Positions 1 to 6,394 of a stretch of 6,734 nt of DNA are shown piece after piece (position 1 is the stretch's first letter; the number at the start of each line of letters is the position of its first letter). Both the position numbers and the translations under genes were made by a program. The DNA is taken from NCBI GenBank assembly GCA_007120915.1, contig SKMT01000433.1:1-6734 (forward strand), written 5' to 3'. Source of the DNA: Myxococcales bacterium. Lineage in GTDB: Bacteria > Myxococcota_A > Bradymonadia > Bradymonadales > Bradymonadaceae. Below the pieces are notes generated by a model. The model did not search any database, was not told the origin of the DNA, and saw only the letters and a program-made list of their open reading frames with translations.

Positions 1-1
1 C

Positions 2-1774
2 GAGGAGGACGCCGAAGAAGAGTCGATGCTCTTCGACCAGTGGCGCGACCGGCACCTCACCCAACTCGGCATCCCCGAAGATCTGCTGCCGGTAATTCGC
101 AAAATCCGGGACATCGACGACCTGGAGGCCGCCGCCGAGTCGCTTCCCGACGACGCCTACGAGGCGCTGTTCTGGCTCAGTCAATGGGAAGACCGTCATC
201 GGGTCTACAAAGAAATCGTGCTTCTGAACCGCCAGCAACAAGAGGAAGCCGATGTCGACACCGACGACTTCGAGGCGGCGCTGGAGAACATCCAGTCGAA
301 GCGAAAGTTCGTCATCGTTGACGACGACGAGGAACTCGAACAAGTGCTGGAAGCCCGGCTGGAGAAATGGCGCATCTTCCTTCACCCGTCACAGCGAAAA
401 ATCGTGAACGTCGACGTCTCCGGCCCGGTTCGCGTACTCGGCGGCGCCGGCACCGGCAAAACCGTCGTCGCCATGCACCGCGCTGCCGTTCTTGCAGAAG
501 AATTGCTCGGCGATGACGACCGGATTCTCTTTACGACGTTCACCAAAAACCTTGCCCGCGACATCGAGGAGAACCTCAAGAAGCTGTGCTCCGACGAGGC
601 GATGCGACGTATCGAAGTGAAGCATCTCGACCAGTGGGTCCACCAGTTTTTGAAACGTCAGGGCTACGAACAGGACATCAAGTACTACCAACAGGGGTCG
701 GGCACCCTGCACGAGTTGTGGACTCAGGCGCTTCAGCTACGCCCGCAGCATCTGGATCTGCCGCGCAGCTTCTACCGCGAAGAGTGGGAGCACGTTATCC
801 AACAGTTTGGCTGCACCACCGAGCGCGACTACCTGCGCGCTCGCCGAAAGGGCCGCGGCGCCGCGCTTCGACGCAACAAGCGCCGCGAGATCTGGCCGGT
901 GTTCAAGGAGTACCGAAATCTCCTGGGCGACCGCGGTCTGCGCGAACGCGACGACGCCATCCGCGACGCTCGCAAACTGCTCGAACGATCTGGCGACATC
1001 CTCCCCTACCGGGCCCTGGTGCTCGACGAGGCTCAGGACATGGGCGCCGAAGCCTTCAAGCTGATCCGAACCATGATCCCGGAGGACCGCAACGACCTGT
1101 TTATCGTCGGCGACGGCCACCAGCGCATCTATCGCCACCCGGTGGTCATGAAACACTGCGGCATCAACATCGTGGGGCGAAAGCGCAGCTTCCATCTCAA
1201 GATCAACTACCGAACCACCGACGAAATCCGTAAATACGCCGTGGGCCTTCTCGAAGACTGGCCCGTCGACGATCTTGACGGCGGCGAAGACTGGACCGAC
1301 GAGTACAAATCGCTGATCCACGGCGAACCGCCGCAGGTGAGTATCTGCGACAGTTGGGAAGAGGAAATCGACACCATCATCGACTTCATCGACGACCTGG
1401 ACGACAAAGAACTGACCCGCTGCTGTCTGGTGGTGCGCACCAAGAAACAGCGCAACCAGTACCAGCAGGCGCTCAAGAACCGCGGGTTGGACACCTACCT
1501 GATCAGCCGCGAAGAGTACGACCGCCGCCAACAACCGGGGCTGCGCCTGGCCACCATGCACAGGGTCAAAGGCCTTGAGTTCGACCGCGTCATCGTCGCC
1601 GGAGTCAACGACGGCATCGTCCCACTGGCTTTCCGACTGACCAACACCGACGACTCGGCGGTCAAACAGGAAATCGAAATGCAGGAGCGGGCCCTGTTCT
1701 ACGTCGCACTGACCCGAGCACGACGAGCGGCACTGATCACCGCCCAGGCAGATCCGAGCCCATTTCTGCGGTAA
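2..1774 (+). CDS. UvrD/Rep-type SF1 helicase, 5'-partial (probable RelE-like/helicase fusion family)
   Basis: ATP-dependent superfamily 1 helicase/translocase. The reading frame is open to the left window edge with an acidic EEDAEEES stretch before the first ATG (base 26), so the true start is probably outside. Numbered from that Met, the helicase motifs are all present and in order: Q-motif-like HPSQR (120-124), Walker A GGAGTGKT (139-146), motif Ia TTFTKNLA (170-177), Walker B LVLDEAQD (331-338), motif III VGDGHQRIY (361-369), motif IV INYRTT (393-398), motif V TMHRVKGLEFD (510-520) and motif VI ERALFYVALTRAR with the arginine finger (554-566). It therefore looks catalytically intact. The segment LGIPEDLLPVIRKI followed by LPDDAYEALFWL and later WRIFLHPSQR resembles, from memory, a helicase family whose N-terminus is a RelE/ParE-fold domain; that part is not visible here. 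An acidic tract lies at 73-113. No partner gene is visible; it converges on the tRNA. UvrD-type function is secure, the cellular role is unknown. Confidence 0.93.
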   Translation, partial: EEDAEEESMLFDQWRDRHLTQLGIPEDLLPVIRKIRDIDDLEAAAESLPDDAYEALFWLSQWEDRHRVYKEIVLLNRQQQEEADVDTDDFEAALENIQSKRKFVIVDDDEELEQVLEARLEKWRIFLHPSQRKIVNVDVSGPVRVLGGAGTGKTVVAMHRAAVLAEELLGDDDRILFTTFTKNLARDIEENLKKLCSDEAMRRIEVKHLDQWVHQFLKRQGYEQDIKYYQQGSGTLHELWTQALQLRPQHLDLPRSFYREEWEHVIQQFGCTTERDYLRARRKGRGAALRRNKRREIWPVFKEYRNLLGDRGLRERDDAIRDARKLLERSGDILPYRALVLDEAQDMGAEAFKLIRTMIPEDRNDLFIVGDGHQRIYRHPVVMKHCGINIVGRKRSFHLKINYRTTDEIRKYAVGLLEDWPVDDLDGGEDWTDEYKSLIHGEPPQVSICDSWEEEIDTIIDFIDDLDDKELTRCCLVVRTKKQRNQYQQALKNRGLDTYLISREEYDRRQQPGLRLATMHRVKGLEFDRVIVAGVNDGIVPLAFRLTNTDDSAVKQEIEMQERALFYVALTRARRAALITAQADPSPFLR

Positions 1775-1794
1775 GAATCGAACCGATCGGAGCC

Positions 1795-1847
1795 GATGAC
1801 ATCCCCAGGCCTCGCGAGGAGTGAAGCGACGCAGCGTGGCTGTCATC
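1795..1847. repeat. Stem-loop repeat element A (53 bp)
   Basis: GATGACA (1795-1801) is exactly complementary to TGTCATC (1841-1847). The interior holds the palindrome CCTCGCGAGG (1810-1819), followed by GAGTGAAGCGACGCAGCG. The same order of blocks, GATGACA, then GCGAGGAG, then CTGTCA, recurs inside the large palindrome at 1941-2030, so the two look like members of one repeat family. It also resembles the common bacterial intergenic repeat type of the form GTCATTGCGAGGAGCGAAG. It lies just after the helicase stop codon. Confidence 0.55.
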
Positions 1848-1865
1848 GCACCCCTAGAAACGCCA

Positions 1866-1898
1866 AAACCCGCTAACCTGTTGAAGGTCAGCGGGTTT
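1866..1898. terminator. Hairpin, candidate bidirectional terminator between helicase and tRNA-Pro transcripts
   Basis: AAACCCGCT (1866-1874) pairs with AGCGGGTTT (1890-1898). After one mismatch (1875/1889), ACCT (1876-1879) pairs with AGGT (1885-1888) around a GTTGA loop, giving 13 paired positions. Read on the minus strand the mismatch becomes a G-U pair and the stem ends in TTTT; on the plus strand it is A-C and the tail is TTT. It therefore suits the tRNA-side transcript slightly better but could serve both convergent transcripts. The T-run is short, so intrinsic termination is plausible rather than certain. GAAACGCC flanks the hairpin on both sides (1857-1864 and 1902-1909). Confidence 0.5.
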
Positions 1899-1903
1899 CC
1901 GGA

Positions 1904-2069
1904 AACGCCTCGTCATTTGACGGAAACGCGGCACCGGCGAGATGACAGCGCCAGATTTCAGATTGATCCGAGTGCAGATGTACCCGTTGCGGTACCTCAA
2001 GCGAGGAGCGACTGAAAGATGGTGCTGTCAGCCGGCGAGACGTACGTTTCCGTTGAATGACGAGGCGTT
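1904..2069 (+). ncRNA. 166-nt symmetric palindromic element, possible structured RNA or palindromic mobile element; unrecognised
   Basis: The element folds on itself around one symmetry axis, every stem keeping the same register (paired positions sum to 3973). The outer stem is 1904-1928 with 2045-2069: 25 pairs, 23 Watson-Crick and two G-U on the plus strand. A 14/14 internal loop follows, both sides containing CCGGCGAGA. The middle stem is 1943-1953 with 2020-2030 (11 pairs, one G-U). A tandem G-A/A-G mismatch (1954-1955 with 2018-2019) leads to a 6-bp stem (1956-1961 with 2012-2017). A small apical hairpin GTACC/GGTAC (1980-1984 with 1991-1995) caps it. All five imperfect stem positions are RNA-compatible on the plus strand; on the minus strand they become A-C or C-T, which favours a plus-strand RNA, perhaps in the helicase 3' untranslated region. 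I see no plus-strand promoter and no flanking target duplication. It matches no RNA family I recognise; a miniature transposon remnant or large intergenic repeat is the main alternative. Confidence 0.5.
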
Positions 2070-2073
2070 AAAG

Positions 2074-2147
2074 TCGGAGCGGTCGGATTCGAACCGACGA
2101 CCCCTTGCACCCCATGCAAGTGCGCTACCATGCTGCGCCACGCTCCG
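2074..2147 (-). tRNA. tRNA-Pro, anticodon GGG
   Basis: The cloverleaf is complete on the minus strand. The acceptor CGGAGCG/CGCTCCG (2141-2147 with 2075-2081) has 7 bp; the D-stem is GCGC/GCGC with loop AGCATGGTA; the anticodon stem CTTGC/GCAAG encloses the loop ATGGGGT with anticodon GGG (2111-2113); the variable loop has five bases; and the T-arm is GTCGG, TTCGAAT, CCGAC. The discriminator is A and the 3' CCA is not encoded (the next bases are CTTT), so it must be added enzymatically. It would read CCC and, by wobble, CCU. The sequence closely resembles known bacterial tRNA-Pro(GGG). It appears to be a single-gene transcript with its own promoter, running toward the helicase. Confidence 0.97.
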
Positions 2148-2161
2148 ATTGCTCAATTTTG

Positions 2162-2187
2162 CAACGGCGAATTTTTTCTCGCCGTCG
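2162..2187 (-). other. Leader hairpin upstream of tRNA-Pro
   Basis: On the plus strand ACGGCGA (2164-2170) pairs with TCGCCGT (2179-2185) around an eight-base loop rich in T (A-rich on the transcribed minus strand). The stem extends by a G-U and a C-G pair on the minus strand. It lies between the predicted start of transcription and the mature tRNA 5' end, so it would be part of the precursor leader removed by RNase P. No T-run follows on the minus strand, so it is not an obvious attenuator. Confidence 0.5.
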
Positions 2188-2197
2188 GGGGCTCACC

Positions 2198-2226
2198 GTT
2201 AAAACAGAAAATAATCTACTCGTCAA
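2198..2226 (-). promoter_or_regulatory. Sigma70-type promoter of tRNA-Pro
   Basis: On the minus strand TTGACG (-35; bases 2221-2226) and TTTAAC (-10; bases 2198-2203) are separated by exactly 17 bases of locally AT-rich spacer. The -35 box is a near-consensus match and the -10 box matches at 4 of 6 positions. Transcription would start near 2191, giving a leader of about 44 bases before the tRNA. Confidence 0.6.
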
Positions 2227-2234
2227 GAGCGAGA

Positions 2235-2264
2235 GCCGGCTGTTGTGAACACCGACGAGCCGGC
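2235..2264 (-). terminator. Inverted repeat after purA, possible operon end
   Basis: GCCGGCT (2235-2241) is complementary to AGCCGGC (2258-2264), giving a 7-bp GC-rich stem with a 16-base loop that contains a further GTG/CAC. It lies 112 bases past the purA stop codon and just before the tRNA promoter, a reasonable place for the operon transcript to end. There is no T-run, so intrinsic termination is not shown; it may only be a stabilising or incidental hairpin. I see no gene in the rest of 2148-2376. Confidence 0.3.
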
Positions 2265-2376
2265 GACTGTATCCAATTCTCATCCCCCTATCGCCAACAT
2301 CCCCACATCTCCTCTTGCTTACACACCGTCCCCGCCATCCTAACCTACGGCTCGCAACCGTCACATATTCCGACGC

Positions 2377-3633
2377 TCAGTACTCGAAGATCTGCCGGCG
2401 GCCCGGGCCCACGGAGACCTGGCCGATGGTGCAGTCGAAGGGGGCGAGTCGTTGGGCGATAAATTCGAGATATCGCCGGGCGTTCTCAGGTAGTTCCTCG
2501 GTGTCGCGCACGTCGGTGATATCGTTCTGCCAGCCCTCGAAGGTTTCGTAGACCGGCTCGCCGTCGGCGTGGTCGACGGCCAGTTTGATCTCGTCGAGCC
2601 CGGAGAGCACGTCGAGCTTGGTGATCACCACTTCGTCGCAGCCGTTGATGTCGACCGCCTCGGTGAGCATCGGCAGATCGAGCCAGCCGCAGCGGCGGGG
2701 TCGGCCGGTGGTCGCGCCGTATTCGTTGCCCACGTCCTGCAGGTGCCGGCCCACCCCGGAGTCTACGGGCAGCTCGGTGGGAAATGGCCCGTCGCCCACG
2801 CGGGTGGTGTATGCTTTGCACACGCCGATGACGCGGTCGATGGCCCGGGGGGCGACCCCGGCGCCGGTGCAGGCGCCGGCGGCGGTGGTGTGGCTGGAGG
2901 TGACGAAGGGATAGGTGCCCATCCCGACGTCCAGATACGTGCCCTGTGCGCCCTCCATGACGATATGGTCGCCGGCGCGGATGCGCTCTCGCAGTTCGGT
3001 CTCCACGTCGGAGATGAAGGGAACGAGCCGAGTGTAGACTTGTTCGTGGCGCCGGCGGAATCGCTCCACCGCCTGGTCGACCGTGGCAAATGGAGGGTCG
3101 CCCTCGCCGTTCCAGTTGGCGCGAAGCGAGGCGAGTCGTTCCCCGTAGAACATCTCGATCTTCGCGATGGCGTCGTCGGGGCGGCGCAGATCGCCGGCCA
3201 GGATCGCCTGGCGGGCCACGAATTGCTCGTAGGTGGGGCCGATGCCCTTTTTGGTGGTGCCGATGGCGCCCTCCCCGCTTTCGCGGGCGGCGTCCATCTC
3301 GATGTGCCAGGGCATGATCAGAGGCGTGTTCTGGGAGACGAAGAGCCGGCCGGCCATGTCGACGCCCCTGTCGCGAAGCGCCTCCACCTCTTCGAGGAAG
3401 GTCTCCGGGTTCAAGACGGTGCCGCGGGCCAGGTAGCAGTCCACTCCGTCGTACAACGCCCCGGAGGGGATCAGGTGCAGCACCGTCTTCTCGCCGTCGA
3501 CCACCAGGGTGTGCCCGGCGTTGTTGCCGCCCTGGAAGCGCACGACCGCGTCGGCGTCGGCGGCTGCGGCGTCGACGCACTTGCCTTTGCCTTCGTCGCC
3601 CCACTGGGTTCCGATGATGGTTGTTACGGGCAT
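2377..3633 (-). CDS. purA: Adenylosuccinate synthetase
   Basis: PurA condenses IMP with aspartate using GTP to make adenylosuccinate, the first committed step from IMP to AMP, in the cytoplasm. The 418-residue product is close to the usual length (E. coli about 430). Family signatures are intact: WGDEGKGK (11-18) with the catalytic Asp13, FQGGNNAGHT (33-42) with His41, IGTTKKGIGPTY (124-135), EGAQGTYLD (227-235), YPFVTSS (241-247), VGDGPFPTE (279-287), TTGRPRRCGWLD (308-319), the guanine-binding TKLD (338-341) and the C-terminal SVGPGRRQIF (407-416). A Tyr stands at 233 where many homologues have Leu, a mild variation. The ATG at 3633 follows a strong ribosome binding site, AGAGAGG (bases 3641-3647), with a 7-base spacer. 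It is the last gene of the operon, 22 bases after purB. Identity is secure. Confidence 0.98.
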   Translation of the reverse strand: MPVTTIIGTQWGDEGKGKCVDAAAADADAVVRFQGGNNAGHTLVVDGEKTVLHLIPSGALYDGVDCYLARGTVLNPETFLEEVEALRDRGVDMAGRLFVSQNTPLIMPWHIEMDAARESGEGAIGTTKKGIGPTYEQFVARQAILAGDLRRPDDAIAKIEMFYGERLASLRANWNGEGDPPFATVDQAVERFRRRHEQVYTRLVPFISDVETELRERIRAGDHIVMEGAQGTYLDVGMGTYPFVTSSHTTAAGACTGAGVAPRAIDRVIGVCKAYTTRVGDGPFPTELPVDSGVGRHLQDVGNEYGATTGRPRRCGWLDLPMLTEAVDINGCDEVVITKLDVLSGLDEIKLAVDHADGEPVYETFEGWQNDITDVRDTEELPENARRYLEFIAQRLAPFDCTIGQVSVGPGRRQIFEY

Positions 3634-3640
3634 GGTTGGA

Positions 3641-3647
3641 CCTCTCT
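3641..3647 (-). promoter_or_regulatory. Ribosome binding site of purA
   Basis: On the minus strand AGAGAGG ends seven bases before the purA ATG and lies wholly in the 22-base purB-purA gap. It fixes the purA start and shows that purA has its own translation initiation rather than depending on overlap with purB. Confidence 0.6.
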
Positions 3648-3655
3648 TCAGCTAC

Positions 3656-4942
3656 TTATTGTTCGTCGTCAAAAACACGTCCGAAAATTTGATCAACCTG
3701 CTCCAGGTAGAACTGGTCGGTATCCACCGGTGGCAGCGCCAGCCCGTGCTCTCGTTCGGCGGCGTCGACCAGCGATTCTCCCGTCTTCTCTGCCTCAAAC
3801 GCCGCCTGCTGGACCATCTCGTAGGCGTCGCTACGGCTGTGGCCCTCTTTGATCAGTTCCAGCAGCACGTACTGGCTGACGTGGTGGCCGCCGCTGGAGG
3901 CGCAGTTTCGTCGAAGCGCCTCCTCGTCGATGACCAGCCCGTCGATGACGCCGGTGATGCGGCGAAGCGCGAAGTCGAGAAGGCCCGTGGCGTTGGGCAA
4001 AATGTCGCGCTCCACCGATGAGTGTGAGATGTCGCGCTCGTGCCAAAGCGCCACGTTTTCCATCACCGGGATGACCTTCGAGCGGATCATCCGCGCCAGT
4101 CCGGTGACGTTTTCACTTAATACCGGGTTTTTCTTGTGGGGCATCGCGCTGGAGCCCTTCTGCCCGTCGCGGAATGCCTCCTGGAACTCGCCGACTTCGG
4201 TGCGGGAGCGAAGCCGGATCTCCGTGGCGAATTTCTCAAGCGACGCCGCCACCAGCGCCAGATCGGCTACCAGCGAGGCGTGGCGGTCCCGGGAGATGAT
4301 CTGGGTGGAGATCGTCGCCGGCGTCAGGTCGAGCCGCTGCATCGCCACCTGCTCCACCTGCGGGGGTACCGACGCATAGGTGCCCACCGGCCCCGACACC
4401 TGACCGACCGAAATGTCGCGCCGCGTCTGTTTTAGCCGTGTTCGGTGGCGGCTCATCTCGTCGTACCAGACCGCGAACATCAGCCCCAGCGATGTGGGTT
4501 CGGCGTGCACTCCGTGGGTCCGCCCCATCGACAGGGTGTTGCGCCACTGAAATGCCTGCCGTTTCACCACCTCCATCAGCGGCTCGACGCCCCGGTTCAG
4601 GATGACATCCAGCGCCTCGCGGAGCTGAAGCGCCAGCGCGGTGTCGAGCACATCGGAGGAGGTGATCCCGAAGTGGACCCATCGGCCGGCCTCTTCGCCG
4701 ACGCACTCCTCGATGCTGTCGACGAAGGCGGCCACATCGTGGCGGGCCGTCTCTTCGATCTGGCGGATCCGCTCCACGTCGACGCGGGCGCGCTCTTCGA
4801 TGGTACGAGCAGCGGCTTCGGGCACGACCCCGGCGGCGACCCAGCCCCACACAATCGCGATTTCGACCTGAAGCCACCGGCCGAACCTCGCCTCGTCGCT
4901 CCAGATCGCGGCCATCTCGTCGGTGGTGTAGCGATCAAGCAT
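3656..4942 (-). CDS. purB: Adenylosuccinate lyase
   Basis: PurB is a cytoplasmic homotetramer of the fumarase/aspartase superfamily. It splits adenylosuccinate to AMP plus fumarate and SAICAR to AICAR plus fumarate, serving both AMP synthesis and the main purine pathway. The 428-residue product matches the shorter Bacillus/Thermotoga-type enzymes. Visible motifs are TARHDVAAF (65-73, His68), HFGITSSDVLDTA (90-102), MGRTHGVHAEPTSLG (139-153, catalytic His region), QVSGPVGTYA (181-190) and the superfamily signature GSSAMPHKKNP (263-273) in the mobile active-site loop. The start at 4942 (MLDRYTTDEM) is chosen because family homology begins there. A longer in-frame reading to 5218 would add 92 Arg/Pro/Ser-rich residues that only shadow the upstream gene. 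Its ATG overlaps the upstream stop by eight bases (ATGCTTGA, 4935-4942), which suggests translational coupling; only a weak AGG precedes it. Confidence 0.97.
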   Translation of the reverse strand: MLDRYTTDEMAAIWSDEARFGRWLQVEIAIVWGWVAAGVVPEAAARTIEERARVDVERIRQIEETARHDVAAFVDSIEECVGEEAGRWVHFGITSSDVLDTALALQLREALDVILNRGVEPLMEVVKRQAFQWRNTLSMGRTHGVHAEPTSLGLMFAVWYDEMSRHRTRLKQTRRDISVGQVSGPVGTYASVPPQVEQVAMQRLDLTPATISTQIISRDRHASLVADLALVAASLEKFATEIRLRSRTEVGEFQEAFRDGQKGSSAMPHKKNPVLSENVTGLARMIRSKVIPVMENVALWHERDISHSSVERDILPNATGLLDFALRRITGVIDGLVIDEEALRRNCASSGGHHVSQYVLLELIKEGHSRSDAYEMVQQAAFEAEKTGESLVDAAEREHGLALPPVDTDQFYLEQVDQIFGRVFDDEQ

Positions 4943-6038
4943 CGGCGGCCTGGTGGTAGGAGGGATCCTTTTTGAGGAACTCCGCATGGGGCAGCGATTC
5001 GATCTGGCTCGACTTCGAGACCCGGATGAACTGCGCGCCCTGCTGGAATTGCCTGAGATTCTCAAAGCCCGTGGAGGCGACGCTTCCCTGCAATCCGTCG
5101 CGGATCTGTTCGAGCACCTGGCTGACCGGCCCCTTGTAGGGCACCAGCGTGGAGATGCCCTCCACATTCTTGATCTCGTCGGCCACCGCCTCCTTGGCGT
5201 CGCGGGAGGCCATCCCACGGAAGTGCTTGTAGGCGCGCTCGCCCTGGTAGATCACTTCCCCGGGGGTTTCCCTGGTGCCCGACAGCATCCCGCCGAGCAT
5301 TCCCGCGCAGGCGCCGGCGGCCAGGGCTTTGGCCAGCGCTCCGCTGGTGCGGATTCCGCCGTCGGCGATCACCGTGTAGGGGGTATCGGAGCGCACAAGA
5401 TCGATGACGCTCTGCAGCGTCGGCTTGCCGATGCCGGTGCGAATCCGGGTGGTGCAACAGGAGCCGCCGCCCTGGCTGACCTTCACAAGATCGACCAGAT
5501 CATCGGTCTCCTCGCGCAGCCACCGCGTCGCCTTTACCGACGAGAAGTTGCCCACCATCAGCAACGCCTCGTGCTGTTTGCACATCGGCCCGATCCGATT
5601 GACCGTCTCGGCGACGGCGGGCATGAACGCGTGGGCCACTTCAATGCACAGCAGGTTGGCTCCGGCGTCGAGCAGCCGCTCCACGTCCTCAACATCGATG
5701 CCAAGCCCCACGGCGGTGCCGTTGATGGCCCTTTTTTCGACCACTTCCGGGTGCTCGCTTAGCTCGCGAAGCATCGCGACGCGAGCGTTCACGGACTGGT
5801 TGCGATGGTGGACCACCGCCCCGCCCTCCTCGACGATGGCGCGGGCCATGTCGAGGGAGGTGATGGTGTCCATCGCCGCCGTCATCACCGGCAGCCCCAG
5901 CGAGTAACCCTTGGGAAGTTGCGTGGTCAGATCGATTTCGGAGCGGGAGTCGACGTCGCACAGCCCGGTGGCCAGCAAGACATCGTCAAACGTTACGTGA
6001 ACCTTCTCGTCGAAAAACATCGGTACGTCTTTTCTCAT
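4935..6038 (-). CDS. IMP dehydrogenase/GMP reductase family protein without CBS domains (probable GMP reductase)
   Basis: TIM-barrel enzyme of the IMPDH/GMPR family, using NAD(P)(H) and a catalytic cysteine on the purine nucleotide. The 367-residue chain is too short for the paired CBS domains of a normal IMPDH and close to GMP reductase size. Motifs: VTFDDVLL (15-22), TAAMDTIT (53-60), active-site loop GGGSCCTTR (190-198) with presumed nucleophile Cys195, TGIGKPTLQSV (201-211), ADGGIR (225-230), GGMLSGT (249-255), FRGMAS (273-278) and EGISTLVPYKGPV (293-305). The region where IMPDH carries its Arg-Tyr dyad (276-292) has no such pair, which argues against a standard dehydrogenase. The Glu seen in GMP reductases after MSS appears to be Arg279, so it is not canonical for GMPR either. 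Company with purB and purA favours GMP to IMP reduction feeding AMP synthesis. The ATG at 6038 follows GAGGATGATGAGG; Met7 is an alternative start. Family is secure, reaction uncertain. Confidence 0.85.
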   Translation of the reverse strand: MRKDVPMFFDEKVHVTFDDVLLATGLCDVDSRSEIDLTTQLPKGYSLGLPVMTAAMDTITSLDMARAIVEEGGAVVHHRNQSVNARVAMLRELSEHPEVVEKRAINGTAVGLGIDVEDVERLLDAGANLLCIEVAHAFMPAVAETVNRIGPMCKQHEALLMVGNFSSVKATRWLREETDDLVDLVKVSQGGGSCCTTRIRTGIGKPTLQSVIDLVRSDTPYTVIADGGIRTSGALAKALAAGACAGMLGGMLSGTRETPGEVIYQGERAYKHFRGMASRDAKEAVADEIKNVEGISTLVPYKGPVSQVLEQIRDGLQGSVASTGFENLRQFQQGAQFIRVSKSSQIESLPHAEFLKKDPSYHQAADA

Positions 6039-6162
6039 GGCCTCATCATCCTCGAAGAGGGGTCGATGGTATCGGTCCGTATTGTTCCCCCCGGCGCGGA
6101 CCTCCCCCGCTCAGCGTCTGCCGCAGTGATGCGACGGATGCGAGCGCCAGCTTACCTGAGCG

Positions 6163-6205
6163 TGCGCAGTGCTGCGCAGCCGGTGCCGTGCTGGTACGGC
6201 CACCG
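6163..6205 (-). promoter_or_regulatory. Two hairpins in the purine operon leader
   Basis: TGCGCA (6163-6168) and TGCGCA (6173-6178) form a 6-bp stem with a four-base loop. Three bases further on, CGGTGCCGT (6181-6189) pairs with ACGGC plus CACCG (6196-6205), giving nine pairs with one bulged C and a six-base loop. If transcription begins near 6240, both lie in the 5' leader of the first purine gene. The layout does not match the conserved three-way junction of the purine riboswitch, so any role as a control element is unproven. Confidence 0.35.
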
Positions 6206-6247
6206 CTCGCGTCAGGCTTGGATGTAAAACAGGGTGGTCCAAGGACT

Positions 6248-6274
6248 ACTAAACCAGTTTGGCTGCCGTGGCAA
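6248..6274 (-). promoter_or_regulatory. Candidate promoter of the guaB/C-family gene, purB and purA operon
   Basis: On the minus strand TTGCCA (bases 6269-6274) is followed by 15 bases and then TTTAGT (bases 6248-6253), preceded by TGG, as in an extended -10 promoter. The -10 box matches consensus at 4 of 6 positions; the spacing is one or two bases short. It would leave a leader of about 200 bases before the first gene. This is the best candidate I see between the operon and the repeat array, but it is weak. Confidence 0.3.
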
Positions 6275-6394
6275 GGGTCCGACAACTGCCCCACCGTCGG
6301 ATTTCGGATCTCCGATTGGGTGCGGCTTGATTGCGACGACGCCGCACGAGACGCGACACGCGAATCGCTGGAGCACTGCGTCGCACAACGCTGG

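Noticed and set aside
737..1846. A 369-residue minus-strand open frame opposite the helicase gene
   Set aside because: It is antisense to a gene with all helicase motifs; composition is typical of shadow frames in GC-rich DNA and no domain is visible.
1904..2069. A classical miniature transposon with terminal inverted repeats
   Set aside because: The 25-bp arms fit, but no target-site duplication is visible (flanks CCGGA and AAAGT) and the inner stems keep the same register, which is unusual for simple terminal repeats. It is kept only as an alternative.
1942..2202. An 86-residue plus-strand frame across the palindrome and tRNA
   Set aside because: It runs antisense through a complete tRNA gene, which cannot be coding in a conserved way.
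2569..3852. A 427-residue plus-strand open frame opposite purA and the end of purB
   Set aside because: It is Gly/Ala/Val/Asp-rich with no motif and lies antisense to two secure genes.
3656..5218. A 520-residue reading of purB with 92 extra N-terminal residues
   Set aside because: The extra part is an Arg/Ser/Pro-rich shadow of the upstream gene and has no homology to adenylosuccinate lyases; the family sequence starts exactly at the ATG at 4942.
6039..6240. A purine riboswitch before the operon
   Set aside because: I see no three-way junction and none of the conserved aptamer segments.
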